Below are positions 1 through 7,518 of a stretch of DNA of 64,000 bases, piece after piece (position 1 is the stretch's first letter; every line of letters starts with the position of its first letter). The notes under the pieces were generated by a model. The model worked only from the letters and a program-made list of their open reading frames with translations, did no database searches and was not told where the DNA came from. The position numbers and the translations under genes are program-made. Origin of the DNA: CAYSCW01 sp964429795 (GTDB lineage Bacteria; Acidobacteriota; Aminicenantia; Aminicenantales; Aminicenantaceae); assembly GCA_964429795.1 (NCBI GenBank), contig CAYSCW010000010.1, positions 1-64,000 on the forward strand. The letters are read 5' to 3'.

Positions 1-70
1 ATAATACCTCTTTTGTCGCCAAAAAGGATAACTTCAGTAGTAAAGAAGAGTCGTTTGTTTCTGCTTGAAT

Positions 71-223
71 TTATTTATCCTGGTCTGCGATCAGTTGTTT
101 TGGTGTTTCCAACAGTTGGATAAGGTCGTTCATGAATCGGGCCGCTTCTGATCCATCGATTACCTCAGAAAAATGGTGTATCGGCCTTGTGTTCTGATCC
201 AGAGACGTAAGACAGGAATCACT
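71..223 (-). pseudogene. C-terminal remnant of a 2-oxoacid dehydrogenase E2 (acyltransferase) domain
   Basis: Reading 223 to 71 on the minus strand gives about 50 codons ending in TAA. The reading contains HHFSEVIDGSEAARF, then a helix like NDLIQLLETP. This resembles the catalytic tail of E2 acyltransferases (DHRxxDGxxAxxF, then a leucine-rich helix and L-x-P). The spacing between His and Asp-Gly is longer than in the canonical motif. An in-frame TAG at 224-226 cuts it off upstream and there is no start codon, so it looks like a relic of a degraded gene. No lipoyl domain or E1/E3 gene is visible nearby. The match rests on a short stretch judged by eye. Confidence 0.45.
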
Positions 224-256
224 CTATCTAGTTACAGGCAAAGTATATAAATCCGC

Positions 257-535
257 TTATTTGGTGGCCCACTCCTTTAGCTTCCTGTACTCTACCTCTC
301 CACAGATGACTTCATTGTTTTCTGTGTTGAGGAAAGTGGGGGTACGGAGTTGACCCCCGCAGACTGGGAAGATGATTTCTCTGTAAGACCTCATCAAGTC
401 TGCGTTTTTCTCATTATGCCACACTTCCAGCTTTTCTAATTTGATCCCGGTTTCTCTTTCTAACTTGTCCACCAGGGGCATCATATTCTTGCAGTGAGGA
501 CATTCCCTTCCGTGGAACATAATCAGTTTAGCCAT
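257..535 (-). CDS. Glutaredoxin/thioredoxin-like protein (CPHC active site)
   Basis: This is a 92-residue thioredoxin-fold protein. The redox motif CPHC lies at residues 12-15 just after the first beta strand (KLIMFHGRECPHC), and RTPTF supplies the cis-Pro region expected near residue 65. A longer frame opens at 625, but the ATG at 535 has AGGAAGAAAG in front of it and puts the fold at the N-terminus, so it is preferred. The ATG lies inside the end of the upstream rubredoxin-FTR gene (8-base overlap), which suggests translational coupling. It is a likely thiol partner or substrate of that reductase (inference). A small thioredoxin is the alternative name. Confidence 0.8.
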   Translation of the reverse strand: MAKLIMFHGRECPHCKNMMPLVDKLERETGIKLEKLEVWHNEKNADLMRSYREIIFPVCGGQLRTPTFLNTENNEVICGEVEYRKLKEWATK

Positions 536-959
536 CTTTCTTCCTGACGAAAAGCCCACACCAGCATTCCCCATCTTTCTTGTCTTTATATGTTTCGTGG
601 ATGAGGAAGTTACAGGGGCACACAAGTTTTAGATCTTCCACGAAGTCCTTGGTGGTCAGCCGGCAAGGGCAGTATTTCAATCCTTGATTCTGCTCATTGT
701 TGAATACTCCGTCGATGAGCATCAGAACCTTTTCCTTATCCGGGTTGACTTGGAATTCATTTTTTTCTGCAAAATTTTCAATGGTCTGAAGGAACCTCTC
801 CTTATTTATTTCTGTTTGAGTTATACTGCTAACCTTTCGGGCTTCCTCAGATGTGATTTCCAGGTAGGCGTTCTTTGCCATGCAAGTGGGGCAGATTTCA
901 GGAGGCTTGACTCCATAGTGGATGTCGTTGCATACGAAACAGCGCCAGAATTTTTTCAT
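528..959 (-). CDS. Rubredoxin-ferredoxin:thioredoxin reductase catalytic-subunit fusion
   Basis: This 143-residue protein has two parts. Residues 5-26 form a rubredoxin-like iron knuckle (CFVC at 7-10, CPTC at 23-26), as in the tail of rubrerythrins. Residues 95-137 carry the CPC, CPC and CxC Cys pairs of the FTR catalytic beta chain (C97/C99, C114/C116, C132/C134), which in that family hold a 4Fe-4S cluster next to a redox disulfide. The third motif is CWC rather than the plant CHC. The expected role is passing electrons from ferredoxin or rubredoxin to a thioredoxin-like partner, here the overlapping gene downstream. No FTR variable (alpha) subunit is nearby. Confidence 0.85.
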   Translation of the reverse strand: MKKFWRCFVCNDIHYGVKPPEICPTCMAKNAYLEITSEEARKVSSITQTEINKERFLQTIENFAEKNEFQVNPDKEKVLMLIDGVFNNEQNQGLKYCPCRLTTKDFVEDLKLVCPCNFLIHETYKDKKDGECWCGLFVRKKDG

Positions 960-1072
960 TTTTCTCTTTTTGGATTGGGATCTTGTTCTGTATTTCTGAA
1001 GTAGTTTAGTCCTTCTTATGTTTTAAAAAGATTAAATTTTTCGGGCAGTCTTCCCTGCTTGAAAGGAAGACT

Positions 1073-1546
1073 TCATGTCATCTTGGCTATTTCCTGTTCT
1101 AACTCTGACTTTCGGGTGCAGTAATATCCGTTCTTCAATCCCATATTCTGATGGATAGGGCACTTAGGACAATCGCATCCCTTTTCTTCACTGATGATCT
1201 TGCTCTTTCCAACCAGAGGATGGCAGAATCCTACCTCAGTCTCTTCTGCGACATAGCTCGGACATGTCTTGCAGATGCATTTTTCTTTTACCAGGGGAAG
1301 CTTTTCTTCAAAATCGGCAATCATTGCATCTGCTTCCTCTTCTGTTTTTCCCATTTTTTCCATGAGCAGCTTCTTGACCAAATCCTTTCGGCTCATCTCT
1401 TCTTTGGGAGCTTCTTGAGCAGGAGCTTGTGCTTGGACTTCAGGTGGGGTTTCTTCTTCCTTTGTGCAGGAATTCAAACCTAAAGAGGTCAAAAATAGGC
1501 CTGCCAGTCCGCAACCGCTTTTTTCGAAAAAGTTTCTTCTTTTCAT
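1073..1546 (-). CDS. Cys-rich lipoprotein with DUF2769-like domain and Tat-like leader
   Basis: This 157-residue protein begins MKRRNFF followed by a hydrophobic stretch and a lipobox ending at Cys27 (LNSC), so it is likely an exported lipoprotein, perhaps via Tat (R3-R4). An Ala/Pro/Gln/Glu-rich linker follows (about 30-50), then a helical segment. The C-terminal domain has eight cysteines (90, 92, 95, 108, 124, 126, 129, 143) in CxCxxC and CxCxxC groups, as in DUF2769, probably binding metal or Fe-S. AGGAGGG sits just before the ATG. It lies upstream of the rubredoxin-FTR gene in the same direction, which suggests shared redox function, but the substrate is unknown. Confidence 0.7.
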   Translation of the reverse strand: MKRRNFFEKSGCGLAGLFLTSLGLNSCTKEEETPPEVQAQAPAQEAPKEEMSRKDLVKKLLMEKMGKTEEEADAMIADFEEKLPLVKEKCICKTCPSYVAEETEVGFCHPLVGKSKIISEEKGCDCPKCPIHQNMGLKNGYYCTRKSELEQEIAKMT

Positions 1547-1692
1547 CAGCCCTCCTACGATTTTTTTCTATTACATATCAAAAATGATGGTTTGTGTCAA
1601 TCGAATATATAAAATTTATAGAGATTGTTTGGCTTTAAGAGAATTTGGTTCTCTTTTTCAAATGTCTGAGGAAACTGACCCCTCGAGGTTAA

Positions 1693-3156
1693 TTAATCTA
1701 AATGGTAATTAGGTGCTTCTTTGGTGATGATCACATCATGGACATGGCTTTCTCTGACGCCAGCCGCAGTCACTTTTATGAATTTTGCCTTTTTCTGAAG
1801 CTCGAGTATGGTTCGGCATCCTGCATAGCCCATGCCCGCTTTCAGTCCGCCCACCATCATCTGAACGAGATGGGACACTGATCCCTTATAGGGAACACGT
1901 CCTTCGATTCCTTCCGGGACAAGTTTCTTTTCATCTGTATAGAAATCTTGGGCATATCTATCTCTGCTTCCCTCTTTCATCACTTCAAGTGATCCCATGC
2001 CCCGGTATGTTTTATAAGATCGTCCTTGATAGATGACCACCTCACCAGGAGACTCATCCGTACCGGCAAGGACATTTCCCAACATAACTGAGCTTGCACC
2101 GGCAGCAATAGCCTTTGTAATGTCTCCTGAGTATTTGATTCCTCCATCGGCGATGAGGGGGACGTTGATGGGACCTGTCACTTTGAACACCTCGGCGATG
2201 GCTGTAATCTGGGGTATCCCAGCTCCTGTCACGACTCGAGTTGTGCAGATTGATCCTGGCCCTACTCCGATTTTTACCGCATCCACTCCCAGCTCCATGA
2301 GGTCCTTGGCTGCTTCGGAGGTTGCGATATTTCCCGCAATCAGCTCTTGCTCAGGAAATTTCTTTTTCAAGACCTTGACAGTATCCAGAACGCGCTGGGA
2401 ATGGCCGTGAGCCGTATCCACCACCAAGATATCCACTTTGGCCTTGATCAGCTCCTGAGATCTTTCTAATGCATCCTGTCCTACTCCGATGGCAGCTCCC
2501 ACTCTTAAGCGGCCGTAGCCATCTTTGGATGCATGAGGATACTGAATTCTTTTAAGTATATCTTTATATGTGATCAATCCCTTGAGATGGAAACCCTCAT
2601 CCACCATCAATATTTTTTCTATTTTGTGCTTATGAAAAAGCTTTTCCGCTTCCTCCAGGGAAGTCCCCAGAGGAACAGTGATCAGGTCTTTGGTCATCAC
2701 CTTGTCTATGGTCAGGTTGAGTCGGGTTTCAAACCGGATGTCCCGGTTAGTCAGAATGCCGAGCAATTTATTGTTTTCATCCGTGATGGGAAGGCCTGAG
2801 ATCTTGTATTTCCTCATCACTTCCTTGGCTTCGAAGATTTTGTTATGGGGCCGCACGGTAATGGGATCCACGATCATCCCGCTTTCATAGCGCTTGACCT
2901 TATCCACTTCTTCTGCCTGACTGTCGATGGACATATTCCTGTGGATGAACCCAATCCCTCCCTGTTGGGCCAGGGCAATGGCCATCTTTGATTCGGTCAC
3001 TGTATCCATGGCCGAGCTGACGATGGGGATTTTTAGGGGAATGTTGCGGCTGAGCTGTGTGGAGACATCCGCTTGAGCTGGAATGACATCGGTCTTGGCG
3101 GGAAGCACCAAGACATCGTCAAAGGTTAGCCCTTCTTTTATTTTTTGATCCAACAT
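1693..3156 (-). CDS. guaB: Inosine-5'-monophosphate dehydrogenase
   Basis: This 487-residue cytoplasmic enzyme oxidises IMP to XMP with NAD, the committed step to GMP. The N-terminal EGLTFDDVLVLP, a pair of CBS domains inserted at about 95-200, the nucleotide loop GVGPGSICTTR with catalytic Cys304, and a C-terminal flap segment (YRGMGS, then EGRVPYKGS) are all present at family length. It starts nine bases after the secA stop on the same strand, so the two are probably cotranscribed. No attenuator or riboswitch is visible in the short spacer. Confidence 0.97.
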   Translation of the reverse strand: MLDQKIKEGLTFDDVLVLPAKTDVIPAQADVSTQLSRNIPLKIPIVSSAMDTVTESKMAIALAQQGGIGFIHRNMSIDSQAEEVDKVKRYESGMIVDPITVRPHNKIFEAKEVMRKYKISGLPITDENNKLLGILTNRDIRFETRLNLTIDKVMTKDLITVPLGTSLEEAEKLFHKHKIEKILMVDEGFHLKGLITYKDILKRIQYPHASKDGYGRLRVGAAIGVGQDALERSQELIKAKVDILVVDTAHGHSQRVLDTVKVLKKKFPEQELIAGNIATSEAAKDLMELGVDAVKIGVGPGSICTTRVVTGAGIPQITAIAEVFKVTGPINVPLIADGGIKYSGDITKAIAAGASSVMLGNVLAGTDESPGEVVIYQGRSYKTYRGMGSLEVMKEGSRDRYAQDFYTDEKKLVPEGIEGRVPYKGSVSHLVQMMVGGLKAGMGYAGCRTILELQKKAKFIKVTAAGVRESHVHDVIITKEAPNYHLD

Positions 3157-3165
3157 TTTTAGACC

Positions 3166-5781
3166 TCATTTTCTCTTTTTTTTCTTTTTTCTCTTTTTGG
3201 GGATGAGTGACCTGGCCTTCTGAGTCCGATAAACAGGAGAGCTCTGAGCGTGCTGGTAGTAGAGGGGTTGTTCTTTTTGTTCGGGGAGTTCCTCTTCCAT
3301 CACAGGCTGGATAAGGAAGAGATAGCGGATGGATTGTTCTTCTATTCGGTCCATCATTCCCTGAAACATATCATAGCTTTCCTTCTTGTATTCGACCAAG
3401 GGGTCTCTTTGTCCGTATCCTCTAAGGCCGATCCCTTCTTTGAGATAATCCATAGCCAGAAGATGATCTTTCCACTGCGAGTCAATCACCTGGAGCATGA
3501 TGATTCTTTCGAATTCTCTCATCCGGTCGGATCCGATGATTCTCTTCTTTTCTTCATACATTTCGTTCAGCTTGTTGAGAATTTTTTCCTTTAACTCATC
3601 GAAATTTATTGTCTCCCAATCAATCTGAAGTTCATCGATGTCAAGACCGAACTGAGAGGCGATAGCCTTGCTGAAGCCATCCCTGTCCCAATCCTCAGGC
3701 GATTTCTCTTTGGAGACATGGTTATCCATTAACCAATCCAACAGGGTAAGGCTCAGCTCCTGGACGTATTCTTTCATATCCTTTCCGTGGAGAATTTCCT
3801 TGCGCTGGGAATAGATGGTTTCCCTCTGCTTGTTCATCACATCGTCATATTCCAGAAGGTGTTTACGGATAGAAAAATTCTGAGATTCCACTTGCTTTTG
3901 TGCCCGTTCTATAGCTTTGGTGACCATCCTATGTTCTATGGGAGTGCCTTCCTCCATGCCGATTCGGGCCATCAGCCCTGAAATCCTGTCGCTTCCAAAT
4001 ATGCGCATCAAGTCGTCTTCTAGGGACAGGTAAAACCGTGAGGATCCTGGATCACCCTGTCTTCCTGCTCTTCCTCGGAGCTGATTGTCGATTCTCCGGG
4101 CTTCATGACGCTCTGTGCCGACGATGTGGAGGCCGTTAAGATCAACCACCTTCTTGTGTTCCATTTCTGTGATCTTTTTTGCTTCGGAAAGAGCCTTCTC
4201 CCATTCCTCCTGAGAGGCCTCATTAGGATCAACTCCCCTTTTTCTCAATTGTTCTGTAGCTAAGAACTCTTGGTTACCCCCTAAAAGGATGTCCACTCCT
4301 CTTCCTGCCATGTTGGTGGCGATGGTCACAGCGCTGATCCGACCTGCTTGAGCGATGATCTTGGCCTCCATCTCATGATATTTGGCGTTTAACACAACAT
4401 GTGTGATTCCTCTCTTTCGGAGAAGAGAGCTGAGATGTTCAGAATTTTCGATGGAAATGGTTCCCACCAGAACTGGATGGCCTTTTTCGTAGTTCTCGAT
4501 GATTTCCTCCATAACCGCATCCCATTTCTCATTTTTTGTCCTGTAAATGACATCGGGATATTCGTAGCGGATGAGAGTCTTGTTGGTGGGGATGACCACC
4601 ACTTCCAGAGTGTAGATGGAATGGAATTCTGTGGCTTCTGTCTCAGCTGTTCCTGTCATTCCCGCAAGCTTTCGATACATCCGGAAATAATTCTGGAAGG
4701 TTATGGAGGCCAGGGTCTGATATTCTTCCTCTATTCTGACCCTCTCTTTAGCCTCCAGAGCTTGATGCAAGCCGTCGCTGTAGCGGCGGCCGGGCATCAG
4801 GCGGCCTGTAAACTCGTCGACGATGATGACTTTACTGTCCTTAACCATGTAGTCGACGTCTTTTTTGAATAGTTGATGGGCCTTGAGCGACTGGTTGATG
4901 TGGTGGATGAGATCCATGTGTGCTAAATCGTACAGGTTTTTCACCTTGAGGAATTTTTCCGCATCTGAGACTCCTTCCTCGGTGAGAGCTACGGTTCTTG
5001 TCTTTTCATCCACCTGGAACTGGGTATTCTTCCGAAAGCGGCGGACGAGATTGTCAATCCGATAATAGAGAGTTGTGGATTCTTCTGTGGGTCCGGAAAT
5101 GATGAGGGGAGTTCTTGCTTCGTCGATGAGGATACTGTCGACTTCATCGACAATGGCGTAATTATGCTCTCTCTGGACTAGATCAAAGAGACGGAATTTC
5201 ATGTTATCTCTCAAGTAGTCAAAGCCAAACTCATTGTTGGTTCCGTAGGTGATCTCTTTCCGGTAAGCACTCTTTCTCTCGCTATCGAGCATTTCATGCT
5301 GAATGGTCCCTACAGTGAGTCCGAGAAATCTATAGATGGGCCCCATCCATTCCGTGTCCCTCTTGGCCAAGTAGTCATTCACGGTAACGATATGGACGCC
5401 TTTGCCCTCTAGTGCATTGAGGTAGGCGGCAAGAGTGGCCACCAGGGTCTTGCCTTCACCTGTCTTCATCTCGGCGATTTTCCCCTGGTGGAGGACGACT
5501 CCTCCCATCAGCTGAACGTCAAAATGACGCATGTTGAGAGTCCGTTTGGCCACCTCCCGGACAACGGCAAAGGCTTCGATAAGAAGATCTTCCAGGCTGG
5601 CTCCCTGATTGAGCTTTTCCTTAAATTCCGCTGTTTTCTGGCGAAGTTGATCGTCACTGAGTTTTCGAATGTGGGGTTCGAGCTCGTTTATGGCAATAGC
5701 ATAAGGCTGAAGTCTGCGCAGGTCTCGCTCGTTTTTAGTGCCGAAGATTTTTTGAATCAGCCATTTATACATTTGATTCAT
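3166..5781 (-). CDS. secA: Preprotein translocase ATPase SecA
   Basis: This is the ATPase motor that drives preproteins through SecYEG, 871 residues long. Walker A is KTGEGKT at about 104-110, Walker B is VDEVDSILIDEARTP, the preprotein-binding domain follows, and the second helicase lobe has TNMAGRGVDI and GRAGRQGDPG. The helical scaffold ends with a Ser/Pro linker and a very basic tail (KKRKKKKKRK). The zinc-binding CxC-CH tail that binds SecB in many SecA proteins is absent. The gene leads a likely operon with guaB. Confidence 0.97.
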   Translation of the reverse strand: MNQMYKWLIQKIFGTKNERDLRRLQPYAIAINELEPHIRKLSDDQLRQKTAEFKEKLNQGASLEDLLIEAFAVVREVAKRTLNMRHFDVQLMGGVVLHQGKIAEMKTGEGKTLVATLAAYLNALEGKGVHIVTVNDYLAKRDTEWMGPIYRFLGLTVGTIQHEMLDSERKSAYRKEITYGTNNEFGFDYLRDNMKFRLFDLVQREHNYAIVDEVDSILIDEARTPLIISGPTEESTTLYYRIDNLVRRFRKNTQFQVDEKTRTVALTEEGVSDAEKFLKVKNLYDLAHMDLIHHINQSLKAHQLFKKDVDYMVKDSKVIIVDEFTGRLMPGRRYSDGLHQALEAKERVRIEEEYQTLASITFQNYFRMYRKLAGMTGTAETEATEFHSIYTLEVVVIPTNKTLIRYEYPDVIYRTKNEKWDAVMEEIIENYEKGHPVLVGTISIENSEHLSSLLRKRGITHVVLNAKYHEMEAKIIAQAGRISAVTIATNMAGRGVDILLGGNQEFLATEQLRKRGVDPNEASQEEWEKALSEAKKITEMEHKKVVDLNGLHIVGTERHEARRIDNQLRGRAGRQGDPGSSRFYLSLEDDLMRIFGSDRISGLMARIGMEEGTPIEHRMVTKAIERAQKQVESQNFSIRKHLLEYDDVMNKQRETIYSQRKEILHGKDMKEYVQELSLTLLDWLMDNHVSKEKSPEDWDRDGFSKAIASQFGLDIDELQIDWETINFDELKEKILNKLNEMYEEKKRIIGSDRMREFERIIMLQVIDSQWKDHLLAMDYLKEGIGLRGYGQRDPLVEYKKESYDMFQGMMDRIEEQSIRYLFLIQPVMEEELPEQKEQPLYYQHAQSSPVYRTQKARSLIPKKRKKKKKRK

Positions 5782-5850
5782 TTGTAACAGAAAGCCTTTT
5801 CCTTGTCAATCAGAGACCAGGACCTGGGACCGGGATCGGGCTTCTTCATG

Positions 5851-5923
5851 TCGGTTCCCCTCCATCCTCGCCAAAGACCCTCCCATCCCCCACTATGGGT
5901 TTTGGGTGGACAGGAACCGCAGC
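5851..5923. repeat. Dispersed palindromic repeat, copy A
   Basis: This 73-base intergenic element upstream of the GT87 gene begins TCGGTTCCCCTCCATCC and ends GGGTGGACAGGAACCGCAGC. The arms are inverted complements of each other around a centre containing CCAAAGACCCTCCCATCC. The same core recurs at 15191-15264, 46941-47016 and, inverted, at 60030-60104. This copy seems to lack the outer flanks seen in the other three. It could fold as a long hairpin if transcribed. Confidence 0.75.
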
Positions 5924-6018
5924 CTAAGATATCGATTCATTATTTAAACTGACCATGATGGCATAATCTTGAAAAAAGAGATAGAATAATCCTCCAAAAA
6001 TCCATAGAATGTAAAAAA

Positions 6019-7182
6019 TTGGGCTGGTTCGGCTTGATATCAAGGAAAACAAAGACCCTTCTTCTCATCATTCTTGCCTTCTTGCTATTCCTGATCATCT
6101 ACTTGTTGTGGGTGAGAAAGGATATGTCGGATTTCGACGTCTGTTATCAAGGCGGCAAGAGAATCATCGCCGGGGAAACTCTCTACCAAACAGCGGATGG
6201 TCATTTGCAGTACAAATATTCCCCTGCCTCAGCAGTGTTCTTTGCTCTATTTGCTCTTCTCCCCGAAGAAATGGCCAAATTTATCTGGTATTTTTCTCAA
6301 CTTTTCCTTTTCTATGTGGTTTTACTCCTTAGTTATAAGATTCTTCCCTCGAAGCTGGAGAAAAGAAAAAAGGTCATTCTTTTCTCTTTTCTGATAGTGC
6401 TCAAGTTCTTGGCCCGTGAGATTGAGCTCGGTCAAGTCAATGTGCTGATCATCTTTCTATTGGTCATCGCTCTTCTTTCTCTCCTAAAAAAAAAGGAAAC
6501 AGAGGCAGGGCTCTGCTGGGGGATCACTCTTTTTTTTAAGCCCTATGCTCTAGTTTTTTTTCCTTATTTCCTCATTAAAAGAAGAATCAAGTTGGTAGCA
6601 GCAGGGATTGGAGTGACTTTGGTGGGGATATTTCTGCCAGTGCTTTTCTATGGAATTAAAGGGAACATGGTGGTTTTAAAAGAGTGGCAACATACCCTAT
6701 CCCTTTCCACTCCTGCGCTCATGAATGTTTACGATAACGCCTCCCTGCATGCCTTCTTTTTAAAACTCGTCACTCATGAGGATACAAGGCTTGTTTGGAT
6801 ATTCATCCTTATCTGCTCCATAATCATCGGGTTCTCTTTTCTATGGATGATGATTCAAGGAAAGAGAAGGGATTTGGGAAAGCCAGAGGTTTTGGAATTT
6901 TCCTTCTTGTTGGTTTTGATTCCTCTTTTTTCTCCACTGGGGTGGTACTACAATTATCTATACTCCATCCTGGCTGTTGTCATTCTTCTCAACATCGTCC
7001 AAAAATTTCCCTCTGTCCTCAGGTACATCCTGATAGCGAACTTTATCATCATCGGAGCCAGCTTAAGGGAAATCTTGGGAAAAGATATTTTCCGTTTTTA
7101 TACCGGATATTCTTTTGTGGTGATAAACTATCTCATCGTCCTTTTCTATCTCTTTTATTCCCGGGCAAGAAATCTTATCTAA
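6019..7182 (+). CDS. GT87-like (DUF2029) polyprenol-dependent glycosyltransferase
   Basis: This is an integral membrane protein of about 387 residues with roughly ten hydrophobic segments. After the first segment comes SDFDVCYQGGKRIIAGETLY, the D-x-x-V-Y/C-x-x-G-x-x-x-x-x-G-x-x-L-Y loop typical of GT87 mannosyltransferases of the GT-C fold. A conserved YKYSP follows. The family transfers sugars from polyprenyl phosphates on the outer face of the membrane; donor and acceptor are not predictable here. The chosen start is TTG at 6019. No strong ribosome-binding site is visible, so the first few residues are uncertain. It stands alone between secA (divergent) and feoA. Confidence 0.75.
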   Translation: MGWFGLISRKTKTLLLIILAFLLFLIIYLLWVRKDMSDFDVCYQGGKRIIAGETLYQTADGHLQYKYSPASAVFFALFALLPEEMAKFIWYFSQLFLFYVVLLLSYKILPSKLEKRKKVILFSFLIVLKFLAREIELGQVNVLIIFLLVIALLSLLKKKETEAGLCWGITLFFKPYALVFFPYFLIKRRIKLVAAGIGVTLVGIFLPVLFYGIKGNMVVLKEWQHTLSLSTPALMNVYDNASLHAFFLKLVTHEDTRLVWIFILICSIIIGFSFLWMMIQGKRRDLGKPEVLEFSFLLVLIPLFSPLGWYYNYLYSILAVVILLNIVQKFPSVLRYILIANFIIIGASLREILGKDIFRFYTGYSFVVINYLIVLFYLFYSRARNLI

Positions 7183-7272
7183 ATATTGATTTTTTTCTCT
7201 GCTTTCTTTATCATCAACTGTTATTTTCCAACTTATTCTCAATTAGATAACGAGGATTGTGTCAGGTAGAGA

Positions 7273-7518
7273 ATGATAAGCTTGATGGATGCGCCTCCAG
7301 ATACTCCCTTGAGAGTTATAGCTTTTCACGGTGGACACGGAGTTCGCAGAAGGCTTCTGGCTCTAGGTTTTCATAAAGATGACGTCATCGAGTTAGATTC
7401 GCGGAGTATTCTGGGCGGTCCTGTTCTGGTGCGGGATCTGACCTCGGATACTTCTGTGGCTTTGGGCAGAGGAGTCGCCCAGAAGATTATGGTAGAAATC
7501 ATTGACCAAAAAAAATAG
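7273..7518 (+). CDS. feoA: Ferrous iron transport accessory protein FeoA
   Basis: This small 81-residue protein has an SH3-like fold: an N-terminal PPDTPLRVIAFHGG segment, VRRRLLALGFHKDDVIEL, and a C-terminal strand with VALGRGVAQKIMV. This matches FeoA, which assists the FeoB Fe(II) channel at the cytoplasmic face. The ATG at 7273 follows AGGTAGAGA. Its end overlaps the feoB start by 17 bases, so the two are translationally coupled. Confidence 0.92.
   Translation: MISLMDAPPDTPLRVIAFHGGHGVRRRLLALGFHKDDVIELDSRSILGGPVLVRDLTSDTSVALGRGVAQKIMVEIIDQKK

Noticed and set aside
4399..4872. Long open frames antisense to secA, FeoB, uvrB and the thiolase
   Set aside because: They have no ribosome-binding sites or recognisable protein patterns and mirror codon bias of the real genes.
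7235..7252. Possible Fur-box upstream of feoA (TTATTCTCAATTAGATAA)
   Set aside because: Only the outer TTAT/ATAA halves are palindromic; too weak to call without other Fur sites in the genome.
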